This document shows positions 54,534 to 62,825 of a stretch of DNA of 64,000 bases, in pieces. A model generated the notes under the pieces. The model saw nothing but the letters and a program-made list of their open reading frames with translations. It was not told the DNA's origin and did not search any database. A program made the position numbers and the translations under genes. The first letter of the stretch is position 1; every line of letters starts with the position of its first letter. The stretch spans positions 1-64,000 of the forward strand of contig CAWITB010000037.1 in NCBI GenBank assembly GCA_963838885.1, in the 5' to 3' direction. The DNA comes from JAICMB01 sp963838885. Lineage in GTDB: Bacteria > Acidobacteriota > Terriglobia > Bryobacterales > Bryobacteraceae.

Positions 54534-55348
54534 CCGCTCCAATCGTTCTTCTCGCGCAGACGCTAAAGCGCTATCGCACGCTGTTGCTGGCGATGGGTCT
54601 ATTGCTGGCCGGCTTTCAGATCGTCTTAGTTCTGGTCGCGCGCTCCATCCACGCCTCCGGCGGATTTAACCAGCTCGGCGCCATGCTGCCGGCCTTCGCG
54701 CGCGAGCTCATGGGGCCCGCCTTCACCAGCATGATGTCGTTCGCGGGCATCGTCTGCGTTGGATATTTTCACCTCTCGGTAATGGCTTCCTTGCTTGCCA
54801 TATCGATCGCGATCGCCACCACCCCCACGTCGGAGATCGAAAGCGGTTTCATCGATCTGATCCTGTCGCGGCCGCTCGGCCGCCACTGGATCGTCACGCG
54901 ATCCATCATCCTGCTTTTTCTCGCCATTGCGGCGCTGCTGGCGATGATGCTGGCCGGCACCTGGACCGGCCTGAGAGTATTAGCGCCTAGCGGAGCGGAG
55001 TGGCCCTCCGCCCATCTGGTGGCTTCATTAGCCCTCAATCTCGGACTGCTGTTGTTAAGCTGGAGCGGCCTCGCCATGGCCATCGCATCCGCCTCGCGCC
55101 GCCGCGCGGCCGCCGGAGCCATCACCGGAATGCTGGCGTTAACCGCATTTCTGCTCGATTATGTCGGACGCCTCTGGTCCACTGCCGACAAGCTCGCCTG
55201 GCTCTCCCCGTTCCGCTATTACAATCCCTTCGACCTGGTCATGGGCAAGCCCCTACCCTACAAAAATCTCGTCGTTCTCTCGGCGATCGCGGTGGCCGGG
55301 TTTATCGCCGCCTATGCATTGTTCGCCCGCCGCGATATTGCGCATTGA
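54530..55348 (+). CDS. ABC-2 type permease
   Basis: 272 residues, six membrane segments: LLLAMGLLLAGFQIVLVLVA, SMMSFAGIVCVGYFHLSVMA, IILLFLAIAALLAMMLAGTW, LVASLALNLGLLLLSWSGLA, AITGMLALTAFLLDYVG and LVVLSAIAVAGFIAAYALFA. ESGFIDLILSRPLGRHWIVT is the conserved cytoplasmic coupling segment of ABC-2 permeases. ATG 54530 overlaps the ATPase stop, so the pair forms one exporter. Confidence 0.93.
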   Translation: MTAPIVLLAQTLKRYRTLLLAMGLLLAGFQIVLVLVARSIHASGGFNQLGAMLPAFARELMGPAFTSMMSFAGIVCVGYFHLSVMASLLAISIAIATTPTSEIESGFIDLILSRPLGRHWIVTRSIILLFLAIAALLAMMLAGTWTGLRVLAPSGAEWPSAHLVASLALNLGLLLLSWSGLAMAIASASRRRAAAGAITGMLALTAFLLDYVGRLWSTADKLAWLSPFRYYNPFDLVMGKPLPYKNLVVLSAIAVAGFIAAYALFARRDIAH

Positions 55349-55425
55349 GTACCCGGAACATGAAACCGTTACACCCCCACGCGGTCCATAGAGTGTCGGC
55401 GTAATGCCGCCAGGAAGAAGGAACT

Positions 55426-55836
55426 ATGCATTTAAGCTCTACCCGAGCGCTCGTCCTTGGGCTCGTTCTCGCCGGCGCTCCCATTCTTGCGGTGGCGCAG
55501 GACCGGGAGCCTGCTCAAACGCAACCTGACAATACCAAGGTCAACAAGAGAGACCGCAACGCCGGCGCGGTCACGGCCGACCAGCAGAAAATGAATGCGT
55601 CGGATCGCGAAACCACCCAAAAGATACGGCGCGCCATCGTCAAGGACAAGACCCTGTCCACCTATGGACATAACGTCAAGGTCATTTCGCAGAACGGGAT
55701 GGTGACATTGAAGGGTCCCGTGCATAGCGAGGAAGAGAAGAGGAATATTGAAGCGAAAGCCGCCGAGATCGCGGGCGCAAATAACGTGAAGAGCGAGATC
55801 TCGGTTAAAGAGGATAACGCCCACTCCAGGAAGTAA
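55426..55836 (+). CDS. BON domain periplasmic protein
   Basis: 136 residues: signal peptide (LVLGLVLAGAPILAVAQ), a charged, Asn/Thr-rich region, then one BON domain (TTQKIRRAIVKDKTLSTYGH; VKVISQNGMVTLKGPVHSEE; KAAEIAGANNVKSEISVK). BON proteins bind membranes or stabilise the envelope under stress. Preceded by GAAGAAGGAAC. It stands alone. Confidence 0.92.
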   Translation: MHLSSTRALVLGLVLAGAPILAVAQDREPAQTQPDNTKVNKRDRNAGAVTADQQKMNASDRETTQKIRRAIVKDKTLSTYGHNVKVISQNGMVTLKGPVHSEEEKRNIEAKAAEIAGANNVKSEISVKEDNAHSRK

Positions 55837-55879
55837 ACTTGACGTCCGGCGAGCGGCGTGAGCGATTACTACGCCAGTT

Positions 55880-57556
55880 CTAGGCCCAATCCATTTTCGG
55901 GTGCATGGAGTGCCAGTCGGTCGCGCGCTCGTAGACAAATGCGGCGCGCAGGGGTGATCCTTCGTCGTAGACGCGGCCCGTAAATACGATTCCCATCGGC
56001 GAGCCATTTACGAATCCGCACGGGACAACTATTTGCGGATTGCCCGTCAAATTCGTAACGGTCAGGAGTGGACCGCCGAAGGGCGGCGACACCAGGACGT
56101 CCCAATCCGACATGAATTTTTCCATTTGTCGCATTAGCAGTGTGCGAGCGCGTTGCGCGCGAATATATTCGACTGCGGGAATCACGCGCGAGGTCCGAAA
56201 GCTATTCGGCCAATCACCCGGTTTTTGCCCGCTCAACTGATCGATGCCCTTGTTTCGCGTCAAATCGTCGAAGGCCGCCGCGGCTTCGGCTTCGAGAATA
56301 ATCCGAAGCGCATTGGCGGTGAGCTTGGGAAGCTCGACCGCCTGCATTTCAAAGCCGGCCTTTTGCAAATCCGCGAGCGCCTGGTCATATACCGCCTTCG
56401 AATCGCCCTGCGCCCGCTCGAAGTCCGCTTTTAGATAGGCGATCCGAAGGCCCGAGATGCCGAGATGAGGTTGCCAGTTTAGCGGCGCGTCCACAACCGT
56501 GGCATCGTGTCCATCGGGACCCTTCGTAGTTTCGAGCACTACCGCGCAATCCTCGACGGAGCGGCACAGCGGGCCGATTTTGTCCATCGTCCAGCTCAAG
56601 CCCATGGCTCCGTAACGGCTGATGCGGCCATAGGTGGGCCGCAATCCCACGACCCCGCAGCGCGTGCTGGGCGAAATGATCGATCCCAGCGTTTCGGTGC
56701 CGATGGCAAACCCCGTCAGGCCGGCCGCCGTTGCCGACGCCGATCCGGCGGACGATCCGCTCGAACCCTGCTCGATGTTCCAGGGATTTCTGGTCATTCC
56801 GCCGAACCACAGATCGCCTTGCGCGAGCGCGCCCATCGAGAGCTTCGCAAGCATTACCGCGCCGGAGTTATCGAGCCGCTCGATCACGGTGGCTGTATAA
56901 TCTGGAACCTGATTTTCGTATGGCTCCGCGCCCCACGTCGTCTTGATCCCTTTCGTCGCGAAGAGGTCCTTGGCGCCGTACGGGACGCCATGCAGCAAGC
57001 TACGCCTGCGGCCGCGGCGATGGTCGGAGTCGGCGCGCGCGGCCTGCTCGAGTGCGCGGTCCTCCGTCAATGTGATAACGCAGTTCAGTTTGGGCGCATA
57101 CTTCTTCAAGCGCGCCAGGTACATCTTCGTGAGTTCCGTGGACGTGATTTTGCGGGCGTGGATCAGCGCGCCTAACTCCACCGCCGGCCGGAACGCGAGA
57201 TCGTCGACCGAGCCGAACGTTATCCGCGCCGGTTTCCGCGGCGCAAAGCGCGCGTGCGCAATCGACGGCGCTACCGGATAGAACCTGAAGGCGGGCTCGG
57301 TGTCGAGTGGAATATCGATCGCCCGAAGCTGAGCGTACGAAGCAAAATTCTGATTCACGCCGCGCAGCGCCATGGCCTCTTGCGCGTCCGTTAGATCGAT
57401 GCCTACCAGCGCCAGAGCGTGATGCAACATCTCCTTGGTCACGATCTGAGGAGGCCCCGCGGCTGCCGGAATCTGGGCTTCGATCGCCGGCTCAATCGCC
57501 GCCGCAAGAATCGGCATCAGGCGCAGCAGCGTGCGCCGGTCGAGTTCGTAAGGCAT
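55880..57556 (-). CDS. amidase, amidase-signature family
   Basis: 558 residues. A short N-terminal extension resembles a twin-arginine or signal anchor (ELDRRTLLRLMPILAAAIEP). The amidase-signature triad is present: Lys in HGVPYGAKDLFAT, the Gly/Ser loop QGSSGSSAGSASATAA with cis-Ser, and nucleophile Ser in GTETLGSIISPS. C-terminal FGGPLLTVTNLTGNPQIVVP matches the family. It hydrolyses amides (peptide, aryl or carbamate); the substrate is unknown. Confidence 0.93.
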   Translation of the reverse strand: MPYELDRRTLLRLMPILAAAIEPAIEAQIPAAAGPPQIVTKEMLHHALALVGIDLTDAQEAMALRGVNQNFASYAQLRAIDIPLDTEPAFRFYPVAPSIAHARFAPRKPARITFGSVDDLAFRPAVELGALIHARKITSTELTKMYLARLKKYAPKLNCVITLTEDRALEQAARADSDHRRGRRRSLLHGVPYGAKDLFATKGIKTTWGAEPYENQVPDYTATVIERLDNSGAVMLAKLSMGALAQGDLWFGGMTRNPWNIEQGSSGSSAGSASATAAGLTGFAIGTETLGSIISPSTRCGVVGLRPTYGRISRYGAMGLSWTMDKIGPLCRSVEDCAVVLETTKGPDGHDATVVDAPLNWQPHLGISGLRIAYLKADFERAQGDSKAVYDQALADLQKAGFEMQAVELPKLTANALRIILEAEAAAAFDDLTRNKGIDQLSGQKPGDWPNSFRTSRVIPAVEYIRAQRARTLLMRQMEKFMSDWDVLVSPPFGGPLLTVTNLTGNPQIVVPCGFVNGSPMGIVFTGRVYDEGSPLRAAFVYERATDWHSMHPKMDWA

Positions 57557-57902
57557 AAAAAGTCATGTTAACAGCGCGATACCGCGGATCAACTGTTATT
57601 TCTGTTTGGCAAACTGAACGGTGCGCAATTACCGCATAAGGTTGATCCAGCGCCTGCCGAATCAGACTCTGGACGACCGCTTGCCGCCTTGATGCTCAAT
57701 TCCTTGGCCGCGTTATACAGGTCCGCCAGCATAGAAGGCGCGATCCACGTTTGCTCATGCTTGGCGCCGTTCCACAAAGCGATCCTCTAACACCGCCAGC
57801 GCCATACTTCCGGGCGAATCCGGTGGCTGATCAAGGTTGCGTGCGAGAGTTCCGCGACGGCCTGCCTCTCCGGCGCGCTGCGTTAATTTAGGATGAACGT
57901 AG
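57557..57902. other. intergenic, no confident gene
   Basis: Two short minus-strand frames (57589-57777 with LADLYNAAKELSIKAASGRP, and 57755-57958 ending VLEDRFVERRQA) look faintly coding and may be the remains of one small gene, but I recognise neither. No promoter stands out. Confidence 0.35.
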
Positions 57903-58841
57903 ATGCGGCGCGAAAAAACATGGGAGGTGGTCGTCGTCGGCGATTTCTTCATCGACATCGTGATGAGCGGGTTCTACCGCCTCCCCCGCCTTGGCGAGGA
58001 AGGCTTCGCGCATACTATGCGCGCCGAGATCGGCGGCGGCGCGGCCATTACTTCCAGCGGCCTCGCGCGGCTTGGCGTCAACGTCGCCGTGCTTGGCGTT
58101 GTCGGTCATGAAGACGGCATCTGGATAGTCAAAAGGCTGATCGCATCGGGAGTCAACGCGTCGGCTCTTGAAATACATCGCAGCGAGCCAAGCGGCCACA
58201 CGGTGAGTGTATCGACGCCGCGGGACCGGGTCTTTTACACCTACTACGGCGCCAACGAGCAGCTTACCGATCTCATCAAAGAAAAAGACGCGCGCGCGCT
58301 CATGTCCTCCGCCCGCCACGTACATTTCGCGTGCGCGCCGGATCCCCTGCTCGACGCCGGTCTCTTCCCCGAACTGCATCGCCATGGCTGCAACGTCTCC
58401 ATCGATGTCGGCTGGCACGAAACCTGGCTCACGGCGCCTGCCAGCATGGAGCTGCTGCGGCGCGCCGACATGTTCTTCCCCAACGAGCGTGAAGCCGGAT
58501 TGATCACCGGCCGTTCCAAGCCGCGCGAGATGTTGCGCTTCCTTGCCGATAAAGGCATCCGGCGCGTGGCGCTCAAACTCGGATCGGATGGAGCGATGCT
58601 CGACTGGGAAGGGCAATACTACCGTTGCCCTCCCTACCCCGTCGAAGCGACTGATACAACCGGGGCCGGAGATTGCTTCGACGCCGGTTTCATTTACGGC
58701 TGGCTGCGCGGCCAGTCGCCCGAAGAATGCCTGCACACCGCCGCCGTGTGCGGGGCCTTGTCGACGCGCGGTTTGGGCGGCATCGCGACCTTCCCAACCA
58801 AGGACGAGCTCGAGGAGGCGCTTTCAGGAGTGCGGTCGTGA
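57903..58841 (+). CDS. PfkB family carbohydrate kinase
   Basis: 312 residues. VVVGDFFIDIVMSGFYRLPR and GGGAAITSSGLARLGVNVAV are the N-terminal PfkB signature; ATDTTGAGDCFDAGFIYGWL is the C-terminal signature with the catalytic aspartate. ATP phosphorylation of a sugar or nucleoside hydroxyl is inferred. It shares GTGA with the GH4-family gene that follows, so both likely act on one sugar. Confidence 0.94.
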   Translation: MRREKTWEVVVVGDFFIDIVMSGFYRLPRLGEEGFAHTMRAEIGGGAAITSSGLARLGVNVAVLGVVGHEDGIWIVKRLIASGVNASALEIHRSEPSGHTVSVSTPRDRVFYTYYGANEQLTDLIKEKDARALMSSARHVHFACAPDPLLDAGLFPELHRHGCNVSIDVGWHETWLTAPASMELLRRADMFFPNEREAGLITGRSKPREMLRFLADKGIRRVALKLGSDGAMLDWEGQYYRCPPYPVEATDTTGAGDCFDAGFIYGWLRGQSPEECLHTAAVCGALSTRGLGGIATFPTKDELEEALSGVRS

Positions 58842-60238
58842 GCGGGGGCAAGATCACGATCCTCGGCGGCGGCGGCGCGCGAACGCCGCTGCTGATCCAT
58901 GGTCTGGCCGAGGCCGGAGACGCAGTTGGAGTCGCCGAGATTGCATTGTTCGATATCGATCGCGAGCGCGCCGCCATCATGGCCGCGCTCGGCCGCGAGA
59001 TCATACGCGACAACGGCGCCGCTATAGAAATCACGACGCCTCCTTGGATTGAGGACGCCATTGAAGGCGCGCGATTCGTTTCCAGCAGCGTCCGCGTCGG
59101 CGGCATCGAAGCTCGGGCCCGTGATGAGCGCATCGTCCTTGAACACGGTTTCGCGGGACAGGAGACGACCGGTCCCGGCGGCCTCGCAATGGCCCTGCGG
59201 ACCATCCCCGTCGCGCTCGAGCAGGCCCGCCTGATAGAACGGCTCGCTCCGGATGCCTGGCTGGTGAATTTCACGAATCCCGCCGGCCTGATCACGCAGG
59301 CGCTGACCACCCACACGCGCGCTCACGTGGTCGGCATCTGCGACACGCCGGCCGAGGTGTTTCATCGCATTGCCTGGTCGCTCGGTCTTCCCTTCGAGCA
59401 GATGCGCTTCGAGTATGCCGGCTTGAATCATCTCGGTTGGGTGCGGCGGGTTTTGCTGCGCGGCGAGGATATTACCAGCCGTTTGTTGTCGGACGATGAA
59501 GCGATCCGGCGCGTCTATCCGGCCCCGCTGTTCGAGCCCGCTCTGGTGCGCACGCTGGGATTAATTCCGACTGAGTATCTATTCTTCTATTACGGCCGGA
59601 GTCGCGCCGTGGCCAATCAGCGTAAATCCGGGGCCACTCGCGGCGAAGAGATCCAACAAATGAACGATACTCTGTTCGCGGCTTTGCGCGACCGCGTGCG
59701 CGCCGGCGACGCCCGCGGCGGACTCGCAATTTACAAAGACTATCTCAACCAGCGCAATGCCAGCTACATGCGGCTGGAGGCCGCCGCCCAATCGGGATTA
59801 AAGAAGGAGCCTCACGACTGGAATCCCTTCGAGGGCGCCACCGGATATCACCGCATTGCGGTGGAAGTCATGACCGCGTTGAATAGCGAGTCGCCCAAAG
59901 TGGTGGTAGTCAACGTTCGAAACCGGGGCGCCATTACGGATCTCGCCCCGGACGACGTGGTCGAAGTACCGGCCGCGATCGATCTCAATGGACCGCGCCC
60001 GCTCGCGACCGGCGCATTGCCGTCCAGCGTGAAGGGCTTGGTGCTGGCGGTAAAGGCCTATGAGAGGCTCGCGATCCGCGCCGCCGTCGAGCAGTCGATG
60101 GATCTGGCGCGACTGGCGCTGCTGGCCTATCCGATCGTAGGTGAATGGCAACCCGCGGCCGCGGTCCTGGACGCGCTGGCGGCAAGCGATCCCGAATATC
60201 TCGGATACCTGCGGCAGACAACTCCGGCCTTGGCATGA
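58838..60238 (+). CDS. glycoside hydrolase family 4 (6-phospho-beta-glucosidase-like)
   Basis: 466 residues from GTG 58838, overlapping the kinase stop. KITILGGGGARTPLLIHGLA is the NAD-binding loop; FVSSSVRVGGIEARARDERI, NFTNPAGLITQALTTHT, GICDTPAEVF (Mn-binding Cys) and YAGLNHLGWVRRV (Mn-binding His) are GH4 hallmarks. GH4 enzymes cleave phosphorylated glycosides by an NAD-dependent redox mechanism. The coupled kinase could supply the phosphate, which is inference. Confidence 0.93.
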   Translation: MSGGKITILGGGGARTPLLIHGLAEAGDAVGVAEIALFDIDRERAAIMAALGREIIRDNGAAIEITTPPWIEDAIEGARFVSSSVRVGGIEARARDERIVLEHGFAGQETTGPGGLAMALRTIPVALEQARLIERLAPDAWLVNFTNPAGLITQALTTHTRAHVVGICDTPAEVFHRIAWSLGLPFEQMRFEYAGLNHLGWVRRVLLRGEDITSRLLSDDEAIRRVYPAPLFEPALVRTLGLIPTEYLFFYYGRSRAVANQRKSGATRGEEIQQMNDTLFAALRDRVRAGDARGGLAIYKDYLNQRNASYMRLEAAAQSGLKKEPHDWNPFEGATGYHRIAVEVMTALNSESPKVVVVNVRNRGAITDLAPDDVVEVPAAIDLNGPRPLATGALPSSVKGLVLAVKAYERLAIRAAVEQSMDLARLALLAYPIVGEWQPAAAVLDALAASDPEYLGYLRQTTPALA

Positions 60239-60280
60239 GTTGGCCGCTCGCGTAGGGAAGCGTTCGATTACAATAGTCCG

Positions 60281-61579
60281 TTGAGCAACGTCATCGTGCT
60301 GGGCGCCCAATGGGGCGACGAGGGCAAAGGCAAGGTTGTCGACCTCTTCTCCAGCCGCTTCGATATTGTCGCGCGCTATCAGGGAGGGCACAACGCCGGC
60401 CACACTGTCTTCACCGGCGGAAAAAAATTTGTTCTCAAGCTGATTCCGAGCGGCATTCTGCGTCCCGGAGTGGTGGCCGTTATCGGCAACGGAGTGGTCG
60501 TCGATCCCATGGCCCTGCTGGAGGAGATGCGCACGCTCCAAGCGGCCGGAATCGAGGTCGCGCGGCAACTTCGCATCAGTAACCGCGCCCACGTCATTTT
60601 CCCTTTTCACCGCATCGTCGAGAAGATCTCCGAGGGGCGTGTGGACCGCATCGCCATTGGAACCACATCGCGCGGCATCGGGCCATGCTACGAAGACAAG
60701 ATCGGCCGTCGCGGTATCCGTATCGCCGACCTCTTCGATGCCGAGATTTTTCCCCACATGTATGCGGGTTTGGCCGAAGACAAGCGGCTGCTGGCGCAAG
60801 CGTTCAATGTCAGTGAACCGATCGATTACGACAAGATCCGCGTGGACTACCAGACCTTCGCGGAGCAGATCCGGCCGATGGTCTGCGATACCTCCCGGCT
60901 TTTGAACGAAGCGATGCGCTCCGGCAAGCGCGTGCTCTTTGAAGGCGCGCAGGGGACGATGCTCGATATCGATCACGGCACCTACCCGTTCGTGACCTCA
61001 TCGAGCGCTACGGCCGGGGGGGCCTGCACCGGATCGGGTGTCCCGCCGACCGCGATCGATGGAGTTATGGGCGTCTCCAAAGCTTACGTCACCCGCGTCG
61101 GCTCCGGGCCGTTTCCTTCCGAAGCCCTCGACGAGCTCGGCGATTTGATTCGCAAGACCGGCAACGAATACGGCGCGGTTACCGGCCGTCCGCGCCGCTG
61201 CGGCTGGTTCGATATACCGCTGCTTCGCTATACCGCGATGATCAACGGCTTCGACAGCATCGTGATTACAAAGCTCGATGTTCTCGACGACCTCGACGAG
61301 ATCCCCGTCCTGACATCCTATGGCGACTGCGACGAGATGCCAGCGACCATTCAGGGCCTGGAATCCATCGATCCCCGTTATGAGAAGCTGCCGGGCTGGA
61401 AAAAGCCGACCCGCGGGCTCAAGAACTACGACGATTTACCCGCACGCGCCAAGAACTATTTGCGCTTTCTCAGCGAGAGGACTGGCGTCGAGATCGGCTG
61501 TATCTCGACCGGACCGGAGCGCGATGAGACCATTGTCGTGGCCGGGTCGAATCTCGCGCGACTTATTTGGGGAGAATAG
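60281..61579 (+). CDS. purA: adenylosuccinate synthetase
   Basis: 432 residues from TTG 60281. LGAQWGDEGKGKVVD is the GTP-binding loop with catalytic Asp; QGGHNAGHTV supplies His; IGTTSRGIGPCYEDK, FEGAQGTMLDIDHGTYPFVT and GVTRVGSGPFP-like motifs follow, with TGRPRRCGWFD. It makes adenylosuccinate from IMP and aspartate. It lies 42 bases after the GH4 gene, with no terminator seen between. Confidence 0.97.
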   Translation: MSNVIVLGAQWGDEGKGKVVDLFSSRFDIVARYQGGHNAGHTVFTGGKKFVLKLIPSGILRPGVVAVIGNGVVVDPMALLEEMRTLQAAGIEVARQLRISNRAHVIFPFHRIVEKISEGRVDRIAIGTTSRGIGPCYEDKIGRRGIRIADLFDAEIFPHMYAGLAEDKRLLAQAFNVSEPIDYDKIRVDYQTFAEQIRPMVCDTSRLLNEAMRSGKRVLFEGAQGTMLDIDHGTYPFVTSSSATAGGACTGSGVPPTAIDGVMGVSKAYVTRVGSGPFPSEALDELGDLIRKTGNEYGAVTGRPRRCGWFDIPLLRYTAMINGFDSIVITKLDVLDDLDEIPVLTSYGDCDEMPATIQGLESIDPRYEKLPGWKKPTRGLKNYDDLPARAKNYLRFLSERTGVEIGCISTGPERDETIVVAGSNLARLIWGE

Positions 61580-61598
61580 CGTAGCGAGAATAGCGCGG

Positions 61599-62156
61599 TT
61601 AACTCGACGCTTCGATCTCCTCCGCGATAGCAAGCAGCTTGGTAACGCTGTTCCAATTTCTGCCTGTACCGGGTATCTTCAGTAGCTTCTCAATCGCAGC
61701 CGGCGACAGCTTCGGGCGCGCCATCCCATTTGGAAAATACATGTACAACTCAAGGCCCTCGATCCACAATTCCTCCGGATCGGCCTTCATGCCGCGCACC
61801 TTCTCGCGAGCCTCCGCTCCGGGGTCCGCGGCGAAAAAAGTGACGAGGAGTTTGCTCGGATCGATGCCGTTGCGCGCCGCGAACGGGTTCCGGGCAATGA
61901 CGTCGCGGAGTTCGGAGGAGGTTCGAGCGATGACGCGCGGCCGGAACCCGAAGCTTCGCTCGATCGCGTCTTCTATCCGCACGACGAGTCGAGCCAAATC
62001 CCGCTCCGCGGTTTTGAAGACGACATTACCGCTCTGCACGTAGGTCCGGGCGGGCCGCAACTCGAGCGACTCGTAGAGCGACTGGAGCGCACCCATCTTG
62101 ATCATGTTGCGCCCCCCGACATTAATGCCGCGGAGCATGGAAACAATGACGGCCAT
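61599..62156 (-). CDS. DUF1697 protein
   Basis: 185 residues: VSMLRGINVGGRNMIKMGAL, then YVQSGNVVFKTAERD, RTSSELRDVIARNPFAA, LLVTFFAADP and a C-terminal GTGRNWNSVTKLLAIAEEIE, the complete DUF1697 pattern. The function is unknown in the family. It is convergent with purA. It is full length with start ATG 62156. Confidence 0.93.
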   Translation of the reverse strand: MAVIVSMLRGINVGGRNMIKMGALQSLYESLELRPARTYVQSGNVVFKTAERDLARLVVRIEDAIERSFGFRPRVIARTSSELRDVIARNPFAARNGIDPSKLLVTFFAADPGAEAREKVRGMKADPEELWIEGLELYMYFPNGMARPKLSPAAIEKLLKIPGTGRNWNSVTKLLAIAEEIEASS

Positions 62157-62388
62157 GCAAGCCCTAGGATATCCCGCCGTCAGGGAATCGACCGATGATG
62201 AGCTGCCCGGCGGTCACGCACCACGCTTGCCCGATCCCATGCGCGGCATGATGCGTGTGCCTGGCTTGCTTGCCGTCGCCGGTCACGGCGTCGCGGCCTC
62301 TTAACGTGGCGCTTGTGCGTACGTCTGGCGACCGGAGCGCCAAGGACACTTCCGCCGTGGCCCGGCGCGCAGGAGCAGATCGCGTGGT

Positions 62389-62673
62389 TCAGCTTAGCCG
62401 CGAGCTCTGGTCCCAGAGCTCGTAAAGATACGCCGCTCCAATCACCACGCCAACAATAACGGTGGCGGCGATCAGAATCCTCTCCCAGCGGTCGATCGAG
62501 TCGAGCCTCTGCGCTAGCGCGATTTGCTGCGGAATGCGGTTTGCTTCGCCTTCGGCGACATGCACATAGTCGTCTTCATTCCTGGTCAAGAATCTGCGGT
62601 ACAGCCCGAGTATGATCGCGGCCGCCGCGATGCATGCCCAAATAGCAATGAACGGGGTCATATTGATATTCAT
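62389..62673 (-). CDS. small membrane protein
   Basis: 94 residues with two hydrophobic segments (FIAIWACIAAAAIILGLYRR; ILIAATVIVGVVIGAAYLYE) separated by an acidic loop (NEDDYVHVAEGEAN). Both termini are short. It starts at ATG 62673 with CAGGAGAA upstream. No family is recognised; homologues are commonly annotated as hypothetical. Confidence 0.75.
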   Translation of the reverse strand: MNINMTPFIAIWACIAAAAIILGLYRRFLTRNEDDYVHVAEGEANRIPQQIALAQRLDSIDRWERILIAATVIVGVVIGAAYLYELWDQSSRLS

Positions 62674-62825
62674 AAGCTGCGTTCTCCTGGTCGATTAGCG
62701 GCAATTTCCACCAGAAATCTTACACCCGCGCGCCGCCGGGCGAAAGGGGGGTGGCGTCTGTTCTGATAGCCTCCCCTCGGAAGCGCCGCGCGGCGTTGTG
62801 TTACAAACACCACGGGCGTTAAAAC

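Noticed and set aside
58694..59431. Long minus-strand frame inside the GH4 gene
   Set aside because: Shadow of a well-recognised enzyme on the other strand.
59798..60976. 392-residue minus-strand frame across GH4 and purA
   Set aside because: It crosses two secure genes and shows no family features; an antisense artefact of GC-rich codon use.
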